Part shown: in pieces, positions 1 through 9,432 of the stretch | How the letters are laid out: each line of letters starts with the position of its first letter | Numbering within the stretch: position 1 is the first letter of the stretch | Origin: Opitutus sp. ER46 | GTDB taxonomy: Bacteria > Verrucomicrobiota > Verrucomicrobiia > Opitutales > Opitutaceae | NCBI RefSeq assembly: GCF_003054705.1 | Contig: NZ_QAYX01000019.1 | Location: 248,001-312,000 of the forward strand | Direction of reading: 5' to 3' | Length of the DNA stretch: 64,000 nucleotides | Translations under genes and position numbers: made by a program | The notes under the pieces: model-generated | What the model saw: the letters and a program-made list of their open reading frames with translations, nothing else | Told to the model about the DNA's origin: nothing | Database searches by the model: none

Positions 1-431
1 AGCGGATGCAGCCCCCAGAGCCCGGCGACCAGGAAGCTAACCGTCAGGGCCGCGGGGTCGCCGCGTCGCGCCAGCGTTCGCCGCACGAGTCCGAACAGAG
101 CAAGCGTGGCCCCAGCGTGAATTAGGAAGTTCGCGAGGTGATAGCTCCAGACCTCGTTCCCGCTGATCGCGTGATTCACCGCGAACGAGAGATTCACCAG
201 CGGGCGGCCGCTCGTGGTGAGCCCACCGGGCTGTTGCGGCCAGACGACGTCGGTCAGCGGCCAGAGTCGCCGGAGGGTCGTGTTCTCGACGATGCTCGGC
301 ACGTCATCGAACACAAAGGGCGTCGTGAACGCATTGTGGTACGCCGCGAGCAACGCCAGCACCAGGCCTGCGCCCGCCGCCCAGAGGGCGCGGGACGAAA
401 CGGAACCAGCATGCGGAGCGGGGGCGTTCAC
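1..431 (-). CDS. TMTC-like membrane protein, N-terminal part (cut by window edge)
   Basis: About 143 residues of an open frame that leaves the window at position 1. A GTG at 431 gives a short polar N-terminus, then a hydrophobic helix (AGAGLVLALLAAY), then the pattern TPFVFDDVPSI, SGRPLVNLSFAVNHA and YHLANFLIHAG followed by a second hydrophobic segment. This order is typical of bacterial multi-pass membrane proteins with a C-terminal TPR domain (TMTC / O-mannosyltransferase-like); the TPR part would lie outside the window. The gene lies downstream of the TonB receptor on the same strand and is separated from it by a strong terminator, so it is probably transcribed separately. The start codon is uncertain; the family call rests on motif resemblance only. 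Confidence 0.6.
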   Translation of the reverse strand, partial: MNAPAPHAGSVSSRALWAAGAGLVLALLAAYHNAFTTPFVFDDVPSIVENTTLRRLWPLTDVVWPQQPGGLTTSGRPLVNLSFAVNHAISGNEVWSYHLANFLIHAGATLALFGLVRRTLARRGDPAALTVSFLVAGLWGLHP

Positions 432-490
432 AGCGGAGGAGGCAGCGGCGGGAAGGTGTGAGGTGAACCGAAATGCCGTCCTCCGGGAAC

Positions 491-520
491 AAAAAAGGCG
501 GCTGCCCGGGGGCAGCCGCC
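491..520 (-). terminator. Rho-independent terminator of the Oar-like TonB receptor
   Basis: A 10-bp perfect stem (GGCGGCTGCC / GGCAGCCGCC) with a 4-nt loop, followed on the minus strand by six T residues (491-496). It lies 24 bp past the stop codon of the receptor gene. Confidence 0.9.
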
Positions 521-543
521 TCGCAAGTCACAGGACGCTCAGA

Positions 544-3500
544 TCAGAACGTGATCCGCATGCCGACCTTGATCTGCCAGCGGGACGCCTGGGTCTCGTC
601 AGCGACGGTGGGCACGCCATCGAGCGTGTTGCTGTTGAAGTAATAGACGTACTTGTTCGCGGCGGCGTCGTACTCGGTACCGGCGACGCGGCGCTTGTAC
701 GTGAACGGCACTTCGTCGAGCAGGCCCCACTCGTCGTTGAGCAGGTTGAACAGGTTCATGATCTGGAAGTACGCCTCGGCGCGGACCCGGCGGAACACCG
801 GGATCTGCTGCCGCAGGGTCAGGTCGACCGTCTGCGTCCAGGGCGAGCTCTCGCTGTTACGCGACAGGACCTGGCCGTAGTACTTGCTCAGCGTCGAGGT
901 CTGGGCGAACGCGAAGAACGCGTCGCGCTCGGCCGTGTTCTTCCAGGTGACCTTCGAGTCATCCGGGCCCGTCGGCATGTAGAACAGGTCGTTGTCCGCG
1001 ATGCCGTCGCCGTTGGCGTCACCCTTGAACACCCAGCTGTAGGGGTGGCCGGTGCGGCCCTCATAGACGAGGGTCAGCGTGGTGCGGGTGTCCTTGATCT
1101 TGAAGAAGTCGAACTGGCGGGTGTACTGCGCGACGATCTTGTCGCGGGCATTGGTGTTCGAGGTGGAGGCAACTTCCTCGTTCGGGTTGAACACGGCACG
1201 GGTCGTGTAGAGCGAGCCGGCCGTCGAGGAGGTCATCGGGCTGACTTCGGTCGCGTGACCGCGAGTCCAGGCAACGCTGGCGGCCCAGTGGTTCTTCATC
1301 GGGCGCCGCAGCGCGAGGGTGAAGTCGTGCGACTCACCCTTGCTCGTGTTGTTGATCCGATACACGTCGGCGAAGGTCGAAACGCGGCGACGGCCACCGG
1401 TGCTCGTCGAGGGCGTGCCCGTGATGTTCGGGGTGATCGTGCCGGCGTAACGGATACGACCGTCGGGCATGACCGTGCCAACCCCGGCTTCCTTGTAGTT
1501 CAGGAAGTCGATGAAGAGGCCTTTCTCGACCTGGGTCGCGGTCACCTCGGCGGTGGCGACCAGATTCCAGAACGGCAACTCGTGATCGACGGCCAGGTTG
1601 CCCTTCCAGATGGAGGGCATCTTGAAGCCGTCGGCGGTCAGGTTGATCGTTGGCGTCGGCGCAGTGCCCGCCGGGATCGGCTGCTTGGTCACATCAGGCT
1701 GGAACTGCAGCGTCGGCTGGAGCGTGCCGTTAGAGTTCTGACCATTCACGTTAACCGTGATCGAGCTGGCCGTGCCAGCGTTCTGGTAGGCGTTTGCCAG
1801 CCAGACAGCCGGATTGCGGCCCTGGAACAGGCCAACGCCACCGCGGACTTCGGTGCGGCGGGACGCCGGCACGCGATAGTTGAAGCCAAGGCGGGGAGCC
1901 AGGGTCGAGTTGCCGTCGATGGTGTAGTCGTTGCGAATGCCGAACGCCGCATCGAACGCCGCATTGTAGGGCGGCGCCTGGTCAACGGTCGGGATGTCAT
2001 AGCGCAGGCCGCCGGTGAGAGTCAGGCGCTGCGTGGGCCGCCAGGTGTCCTGCAGCAGGAACGCGTAGGCATCGTAGGTCCAGCGGGCAAAGACATTGTC
2101 GATGGTGTAGCCAGCCAACGGCTGCGCATCGGTGTAGGACGTCGGCAGGCCAAGGAGGAAGTTTTCCACCGAGCTGCGGGCCGGAGTGGTGCCCCAAGCC
2201 TTGGTGCTGCGGAAGGTATAGCTGCCGTAGTAGGCTTGGAGGAAGCGGTTGTCGTACTTGGTCGAGTTAACCTCCGCACCCGCGGCAATGACGTGATTTC
2301 CCAGCGAATACTCGCCGGTGATCTTCGAGATCATCTCCTTCGTGTTCAGCTCGTTCAGCTGGCGGGAGAACTCGGTACCGAAGTTCAGGTAACCCGTCGC
2401 CGCCGCGCCGGTGTCTGTACGCGTGCCGGTCAGATCGCCAATGCCGACCGCCGGAAATGGCGTGCCGCGATTCTTCGGCGACGCATTGTAGTCGCTGCGG
2501 CTCCACGAAACCTCCGTGCGGAAGTCCGGAGTCCACTGGCTGAACAGCTGGGCGGTGTAGCTCTCGGTGGTGCGCGGGGTGTCGTACCAGTAGTTGCTGA
2601 GCGAGCTGCCGGAGGTGCTGGTGACACCGGAGAACACCGGGGTGGTGCCCTCGTTCTTGCGGTACGTGAAGCTCAGGCGGTGCTCCTTCGAGATGTTCCA
2701 GTCGATCTTGGCCAGGTAGGTCTTCTGCGTCGCGATGTTCTCCGCCCCGGCGAAGGAACCTGCGTCATAGCCCATCGACTTCACCTTCGCGAGCACCTGG
2801 TCGATCAGCGCGAGGGACTCGGCGCTGAACTTGAAGCCGGCGACCGGAGCCGAGGAGTCACGGCGGAAGTCGTCATAGCTGAAGAAGAAGAACAGGCGGT
2901 TCTTGAGGATCGGGCCGCCTACGGTCACGCCCCAACGGCGCTCTTCGAAATACTCCTTATCGCCGGTGCGGGGATTCTTCGCGCGCATGCCGTCGTCGGT
3001 GAACTCATAGTAGGCGGAACCCTCGTACCGGTTGGTGCCGCTCTTGGTCACGGCGTTCATCAGCGCGCCGGTGAAACCGGAGCGACGGACGTCGTAGGGA
3101 TTCAGCTCGATGTTGAGAGCCTGCAGCGCTTCCAGCGGGATCGGGCCGCGGAGCGAGGACACGCCGTTGCTGTTCAGGCCGAACGGGTCGTTCGCTTCGA
3201 CGCCGTCGATCAAGAACGAGTTGAAACGGAAATTCTGGCCCTGCGCGCTCAGCTGGCCGCCCTGGTCGAGCGAGGTCAGCAGCAGGCGCGAGTCGAGACG
3301 TGCGATGTCCTGCACGTCGCTGCGCATCGAGGCGAGATTCTGGATCTGCTCGTCGGTGAAGTTCGAGCCCGCGCCCATCCGGTTCGAATCGAACGCGGTG
3401 TCGCGCTCGCCGGTGACGCTGAACGCCTGCATCTTCACGATCTCGGTATCCAGCGGGAAGTTCACTTCCGCCGTCTGGCCCAGATCGAGGAACAGGTCGC

Positions 3501-3780
3501 GGCGCACTTCGCCGTTCGCCGTCACGGTGTACGGACCACCGATGCGGAGACCGGAGAAGTCGTACAGGCCGTTCGCACGCGTGACCGTCGTCACAGTCGT
3601 GTTCGACGGCTCGTGCACCAGGGTCACCGTGGCACCCGCCACTGGCGTCCCTTGTTTATTCGACACCGAGCCGCTCAGGGCCGCAGTCGTGATGCCCTGG
3701 CCAAACGCGGCAGAAGCGAATGCAAAGCTAAGCGCAAACAGCGCCGCCAGCACCCGCGTAATATGCGAGGATCGTTTCAT
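544..3780 (-). CDS. TonB-dependent receptor, Oar-like, with carboxypeptidase-type regulatory domain
   Basis: 1078-residue outer-membrane protein. Starting at the ATG at 3780 gives a clean signal peptide (basic MKRSSHITR, hydrophobic core, cleavage after FASAAFG). Residues of roughly 30-110 form a carboxypeptidase-regulatory-like beta sandwich (GSVSNKQGTPVAGATVTL). A plug domain follows (LRGPIPLEALQALNIE, GFTGALMNAVTKSGTNRYEG), then a long beta-barrel ending in the aromatic residue Phe. This architecture is that of Oar-type receptors that import large or unknown ligands. An upstream extension of the frame to 3900 was rejected because it puts an unlikely segment before the signal peptide. The gene stands alone, so its ligand cannot be inferred; the nearby ECF sigma factor is divergent and may or may not regulate it. 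Confidence 0.9.
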   Translation of the reverse strand: MKRSSHITRVLAALFALSFAFASAAFGQGITTAALSGSVSNKQGTPVAGATVTLVHEPSNTTVTTVTRANGLYDFSGLRIGGPYTVTANGEVRRDLFLDLGQTAEVNFPLDTEIVKMQAFSVTGERDTAFDSNRMGAGSNFTDEQIQNLASMRSDVQDIARLDSRLLLTSLDQGGQLSAQGQNFRFNSFLIDGVEANDPFGLNSNGVSSLRGPIPLEALQALNIELNPYDVRRSGFTGALMNAVTKSGTNRYEGSAYYEFTDDGMRAKNPRTGDKEYFEERRWGVTVGGPILKNRLFFFFSYDDFRRDSSAPVAGFKFSAESLALIDQVLAKVKSMGYDAGSFAGAENIATQKTYLAKIDWNISKEHRLSFTYRKNEGTTPVFSGVTSTSGSSLSNYWYDTPRTTESYTAQLFSQWTPDFRTEVSWSRSDYNASPKNRGTPFPAVGIGDLTGTRTDTGAAATGYLNFGTEFSRQLNELNTKEMISKITGEYSLGNHVIAAGAEVNSTKYDNRFLQAYYGSYTFRSTKAWGTTPARSSVENFLLGLPTSYTDAQPLAGYTIDNVFARWTYDAYAFLLQDTWRPTQRLTLTGGLRYDIPTVDQAPPYNAAFDAAFGIRNDYTIDGNSTLAPRLGFNYRVPASRRTEVRGGVGLFQGRNPAVWLANAYQNAGTASSITVNVNGQNSNGTLQPTLQFQPDVTKQPIPAGTAPTPTINLTADGFKMPSIWKGNLAVDHELPFWNLVATAEVTATQVEKGLFIDFLNYKEAGVGTVMPDGRIRYAGTITPNITGTPSTSTGGRRRVSTFADVYRINNTSKGESHDFTLALRRPMKNHWAASVAWTRGHATEVSPMTSSTAGSLYTTRAVFNPNEEVASTSNTNARDKIVAQYTRQFDFFKIKDTRTTLTLVYEGRTGHPYSWVFKGDANGDGIADNDLFYMPTGPDDSKVTWKNTAERDAFFAFAQTSTLSKYYGQVLSRNSESSPWTQTVDLTLRQQIPVFRRVRAEAYFQIMNLFNLLNDEWGLLDEVPFTYKRRVAGTEYDAAANKYVYYFNSNTLDGVPTVADETQASRWQIKVGMRITF

Positions 3781-4201
3781 GTGAGGTAGTTGTAGCTTGG
3801 TTCCGGTAGAGTGTCGGCGAACCCGACGGCACTTACGTAGGATGCGAGCGAATCGGGGAGGATTTTCGCAGTCAAGGACTACCTCCCCCCACGCCCGCAT
3901 CGTCGCACACCCGTAACAGAAGCGCTGCGGGTGAGGTGCGACGGCGCGTCTTCAGCAACCCGCGCGCCACCCGGCCGCACCTTTGCGCGCGTCGCACCGT
4001 CGCGATGCATCTTGCACGGCGGCCCGCCAGGCGTCGCGCAGCCTGCACGAAACAACTCCCCGAGCAGGCGATGGGGAGAATTCCGGACGAAAATATAAAC
4101 CTCATTAGACGCGCTGCTTACGTCTCCCCGCGACCGCTTGGCACGATCTGAGGTTAATGGGGGCCAGCTTCAAATCCGGCTACCCACAACCCACCCATAC
4201 C
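3781..4201. other. Intergenic region between divergent TonB receptor and sigma factor
   Basis: 421 bp without a convincing gene. It must hold the promoters of both neighbours. The most AT-rich part, around 4088-4115 (AAAATATAAACC followed by TCATTAGA), is the likeliest promoter for the sigma factor, but no clear -35/-10 pair could be assigned. No repeats or hairpins stand out. Confidence 0.5.
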
Positions 4202-4945
4202 ATGACGTACTCCCCCCTTCCCACGCCCAAGACCAACCGCAGTGCCTCGGAGCGCGCCGCCCGCGCCGCCGCCTCGCAACAGGAAGCCGAATACGATGCC
4301 GAGCTGGTGCGACGCTTCAACGCCGGCGACGAGGAAGCGTTCGTCGAAATCATGAACCGCTATCGCGAGAAGATATTCTCCGTCGCGCTCGCGCTCCTGC
4401 GCAATCGCGCCGACGCCGAGGAGATCGCGCAGGACACCTTCATCCGCGCCCACCGCGGCCTTGGCCGCTTCCGCGGCGACTCCTCCCTCGCGACCTGGCT
4501 GCACCGCATCGCGGTCAATCTCGCCCGCAACCGGTACTGGTACTTTTTCCGCCGCCGCCGCCACGCCACGCTCTCCCTCGATTGCGCCCTGAGCGACGAC
4601 AGCGAGGCAACGTTCGCCGACCTCGTGGCCACCAGCGCGCCCAACCCGGCGCGCGAGGCCGCCACCGACGAGTTCGCCCAGCTGGTCACCGTCTGCATGG
4701 AGAAACTCGACGCCCGCCACCGCGAGATCCTCACCCTGCGCAACCTGCTCAATCGTTCCTACGACGAGATCGCGCAGGCCCTCGGCATCAACGTGGGCAC
4801 CGTCAAGAGCCGCATCGCCCGCGCCCGCGGCAATCTCCGCGCGCTCCTCGCCGAAGCCTGCCCGGAGTTCGCCCCCGACGCCGCGCCCGCCGACTGGTTC
4901 GAGCCCAACCGGTCCAACGGTCGCCTCGAAATCGCGAGCGCCTGA
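4202..4945 (+). CDS. ECF-type RNA polymerase sigma factor (sigma-70 family)
   Basis: 247 residues. Sigma region 2 is clear (ELVRRFNAGDEEAFVEIMNR, then ADAEEIAQDTFIRAHRGLGR, then TWLHRIAVNLARNRYW), and region 4 carries the helix-turn-helix SYDEIAQALGINVGTVKSRI. A linker of about 50 residues joins them; sigma region 3 is absent, which defines the ECF group. The N-terminal 30 residues are rich in Ser, Ala and Arg. An ATG at 4157 is in frame, but 4202 follows the pyrimidine-rich leader seen throughout this window, so I prefer it. No anti-sigma factor gene is adjacent. A terminator follows at 5011-5046. Its regulon is not deducible here. Confidence 0.9.
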   Translation: MTYSPLPTPKTNRSASERAARAAASQQEAEYDAELVRRFNAGDEEAFVEIMNRYREKIFSVALALLRNRADAEEIAQDTFIRAHRGLGRFRGDSSLATWLHRIAVNLARNRYWYFFRRRRHATLSLDCALSDDSEATFADLVATSAPNPAREAATDEFAQLVTVCMEKLDARHREILTLRNLLNRSYDEIAQALGINVGTVKSRIARARGNLRALLAEACPEFAPDAAPADWFEPNRSNGRLEIASA

Positions 4946-5010
4946 CGCCGTCGCCGAAGCCCGCGCTCCGCGCTTCGACATCTCGCCAAGGCAGATTTCC
5001 CGGCACCCAT

Positions 5011-5046
5011 GGCCGCGCCACCCGATGTGGCGCGGCCTCTTTTTTG
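5011..5046 (+). terminator. Rho-independent terminator of the ECF sigma factor gene
   Basis: An 11-bp perfect stem (GGCCGCGCCAC / GTGGCGCGGCC) with a 5-nt loop at 5022-5026, followed by TCTTTTTTG. It lies 66 bp after the sigma factor stop. It also shows that the upstream ATG of the next frame (5009) sits just before a terminator stem and is unlikely to be used. Confidence 0.92.
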
Positions 5047-5083
5047 TTTCCGCTTCGCCCGCGCCTTGCCTTCAGTCGCGCCC

Positions 5084-6313
5084 GTGCCTCGCCGCGCTCC
5101 CACTTCGCCCCGCGCCACCACCACCGCCAACGCCAAGCGCCCGCCGTCCTCGCCTCCTGCCCTGAAGGTCTCCGTCGCCGGTGCGCGGCGTTTTGTCCTG
5201 CACGCGACCGGACTCGACCAACCCTTTGCGAGCGTCGGCGCCGCCCTGACCCACCTTGGCTACGTGCAGATCGATCCGCTCAACATCTGCGGGCGCATGC
5301 ACGACCTCATCCTCCGCCCCCGCGTCGCTGGCTACCGCGAGGGCGACCTCATGCGCCACCTCCACGGCGAAGCGGAGGCCGACACCCGCTCGCCCGCGCC
5401 CGATGCTCCGCCCCGGGTCGCCTTCGAACACCACCACCCCACCACCAATATCCTCGTCGCCTTTCCCCTCGAAGCCTGGCCCCACCTCCTCGGCGCCATG
5501 CAGGCTCGCACCCGGCTGACCAGCGCCTGGTCGGGTCGCCTCACCCCGCGCGAGCGCGAACTCGTCCCGCAACTGCTCGCCGAAATCGCCGCCCGCGGTC
5601 CGCTCAGCAGCGAAGACTTCGCTGACGATCGGCGCGCACATCGCCCCGTCTGGGGCAAGGCCTCGCTCGTCAAAAGCACGCTCCAGAAGCTCTTCTTTCA
5701 CGGCCGAGTGCTCATCGGCCGCCGCCGCAACCAGCGCCGCCTCTACGATCTGCCCGAGCGCGTCCTCCCGCCCGCGGTGCTCGCCCAACCCGCCGCCACC
5801 CTGGCCGACACCAGCCGCTGGGTGGCCGAGCTCAAGCTCCGCCAGCGCCGGCTCGCCTGGCTGAAACGCGACGAGCGCCGCGGCATCGACGACCTCGTCC
5901 AAGAGGTCCACATCGCGGGCCTGCCGTCCCTCGCCTGCCTGCGCGACGATGTCCCGCTGCTTCAGGCCTGCGATGCCGCGGTCCGTGCTCCCGACGCCGA
6001 ACCCGGCGCGGCCACGCCCGCGTCCGCCGTCCGCCTGCTCGCGCCGCTCGATCCCGTCATCTACGATCGCCGCGTCACCGCCGCCCTCTGGAACTTCGAC
6101 TACACGTGGGAAGCCTACACGCCCGTGGCCAAGCGCGTGCGCGGCCATTACGCGTTGCCCGTTCTCGCCGGCACCGAACTGGTCGGCCATGTGGAACCGA
6201 AAGCCGATCGGGCGGCCGGGAAACTCGTCGTCGCCTCCCGTTCGGTCCGCCGCGGCTGTTCCACCCAGGGCGCACTCCGCGAGCTCGCCGGCTGGCTCGG
6301 ACTCCGGTCCTGA
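5084..6313 (+). CDS. YcaQ-family winged-helix DNA glycosylase (crosslink repair)
   Basis: 409 residues. The sequence LGYVQIDPLNICGRMHDLIL matches the family's Gln-x-Asp active-site motif, and the order of a helical N-terminal part, a histidine-rich segment (EHHHPTTNIL), and winged-helix modules is that of YcaQ/AlkZ proteins. These enzymes unhook interstrand DNA crosslinks and remove alkylated bases. I chose the GTG at 5084, since the longer frame from 5009 would start inside the leader of the previous gene's terminator and would add a low-complexity Ala/Pro/Arg segment. The end of the gene is followed after 45 bp by a convergent gene. Confidence 0.82.
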   Translation: MPRRAPTSPRATTTANAKRPPSSPPALKVSVAGARRFVLHATGLDQPFASVGAALTHLGYVQIDPLNICGRMHDLILRPRVAGYREGDLMRHLHGEAEADTRSPAPDAPPRVAFEHHHPTTNILVAFPLEAWPHLLGAMQARTRLTSAWSGRLTPRERELVPQLLAEIAARGPLSSEDFADDRRAHRPVWGKASLVKSTLQKLFFHGRVLIGRRRNQRRLYDLPERVLPPAVLAQPAATLADTSRWVAELKLRQRRLAWLKRDERRGIDDLVQEVHIAGLPSLACLRDDVPLLQACDAAVRAPDAEPGAATPASAVRLLAPLDPVIYDRRVTAALWNFDYTWEAYTPVAKRVRGHYALPVLAGTELVGHVEPKADRAAGKLVVASRSVRRGCSTQGALRELAGWLGLRS

Positions 6314-6358
6314 GCCCGCGCCGCGAAACGCTCGCACCGGCTCGATCGCGCCGCCCGG

Positions 6359-7444
6359 TCAGGTCCGCGCCAACACCGCCGGGAGCAGCACCGGCGGCAC
6401 TTCGCGCATCAACGCGTGCAGCCCGTCACCGTTCACCAACGCCAGCCGGTGCGACTCGGCATAGGCCGCCGCCTCCGGCCCAAAGCCGCCCGGGGCCACC
6501 ACCCAGCCCTGCGCCACGCCGTCTGCCACCAGACTGCCAAAGACGTCTCGCAGCCGCCTCATCGGCACCGGATCGCGCCCCGGCAGGCAACACACCAGCA
6601 CGCGCGGTTTCTCCTCCTGCTTCCGCCGTAGCTCGACATCCATGTCCCCGCCGAGCGGCCGCAAGTGCACCAGATAGCCGTCCGATTCGGCCAGCGCCGC
6701 CACCACCGCCCGCAACTTCTCGCGCGGCCAGTCGCGCATCTCCGCGATCGAGGGCATCCCGCCCGCCGCCGCATCGATCCGGTCGGCGATGATGAGCGTC
6801 GACTTGGCCTTGCGCGTCCGCGGCTTGCGCCACACCCACAACAACACCAGCGCCGCCGCGAGCGCCCCAACGGCCAGCGCCGCGACCACCAACTGCCAGG
6901 CGCTCCACAGCGCTGGCGCCGCGGGGGAAACTGCCGTGTCACCCGTGTCCGCGCCCCTTGCGCCGGCCTTCACCGCGGGCGCTGCCGCCACCGTGGCAGC
7001 GGGCTCAACGGGCTGCGGCTTCACCGGTTCCACGACCGACGGCATGGGCGCCGGCTCCGCCGCGGGTGCGGCCTCGGGCGGCGGCGCCGCCGGCGCCGCC
7101 TCCGCGGCCGCGGGCTCCGTCGCGGCGGCTCCCGGCTTGCGGGTGGACGCCGTCGGGGGCGGCGGCTTCGGTCGCGGGGGTGTCCAGGGAACGTCCTTCG
7201 AAAAGGTGACGCGCTCCACGCGACCGTTCTCCAAAATAACTTGGCCCTGTGGGTAATTGAGAATTTCGCGCGTGCCCGTCACCGCCGTGCCACTCGGCCA
7301 GCCGTACACACGCAACACGTCCTGCTTCGTGGCCCCCACCGCCACAAAGGGCCGGGGCGCCTCCTCTTCCGCGCGGCCCGTCGCCAGCGCCAGCGCAGCC
7401 AGCGCAACCAAAGCCGAATCACGGAGGGGCCGGGGGAGTCTCAC
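6359..7444 (-). CDS. Membrane-anchored protein with degenerate Mrr/restriction-endonuclease-like domain
   Basis: 361 residues. N-terminus: signal or anchor helix (DSALVALAALALATGRA). A small domain of about 60 residues follows (VGATKQDVLRVYGWPSG, then ILENGRVERVTFSKDVPW). Next comes a Pro/Ala-rich linker of about 75 residues and one transmembrane helix (LVVAALAVGALAAALVLLWV). The C-terminal 130 residues follow the Mrr-like fold pattern: a helix (MRDWPREKLRAVVAALAESD), GYLVHLRPLGGDMDVEL, VLVCCLPG, then GFGPEAAAYAESHRLALVNG. The Asp of the PD-(D/E)xK core is present, but the usual Gln-x-Lys strand reads VLVCCLP, so nuclease activity is doubtful. The GTG at 7444 was chosen because AAGGA lies 7 nt upstream. 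It is divergent from recQ. The function is unknown. Confidence 0.72.
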   Translation of the reverse strand: MRLPRPLRDSALVALAALALATGRAEEEAPRPFVAVGATKQDVLRVYGWPSGTAVTGTREILNYPQGQVILENGRVERVTFSKDVPWTPPRPKPPPPTASTRKPGAAATEPAAAEAAPAAPPPEAAPAAEPAPMPSVVEPVKPQPVEPAATVAAAPAVKAGARGADTGDTAVSPAAPALWSAWQLVVAALAVGALAAALVLLWVWRKPRTRKAKSTLIIADRIDAAAGGMPSIAEMRDWPREKLRAVVAALAESDGYLVHLRPLGGDMDVELRRKQEEKPRVLVCCLPGRDPVPMRRLRDVFGSLVADGVAQGWVVAPGGFGPEAAAYAESHRLALVNGDGLHALMREVPPVLLPAVLART

Positions 7445-7581
7445 GGGCACGTCCTTCCATCGCCACACGGACGACTTTTGGCAAGACCGGCCTGATTTCA
7501 TCCTTTTCGCTGCCGGCTTCTCCGCTTTCCTCCGATCCTCCTCGCCTCCGCCCTCCTTCCCGCCTTTCTCCACCGCTCCTC

Positions 7582-9408
<1,827 letters not shown>

Positions 9409-9432
9409 GCAGTGCCGCGCCGGCACCGCCCG

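Noticed and set aside
214-3789. Very long open frame of about 1190 codons on the plus strand
   Set aside because: It is the antisense shadow of the TonB receptor gene: it covers the same interval, has the low-complexity Arg/Val/Gly composition of GC-rich antisense frames, and shows no domain.
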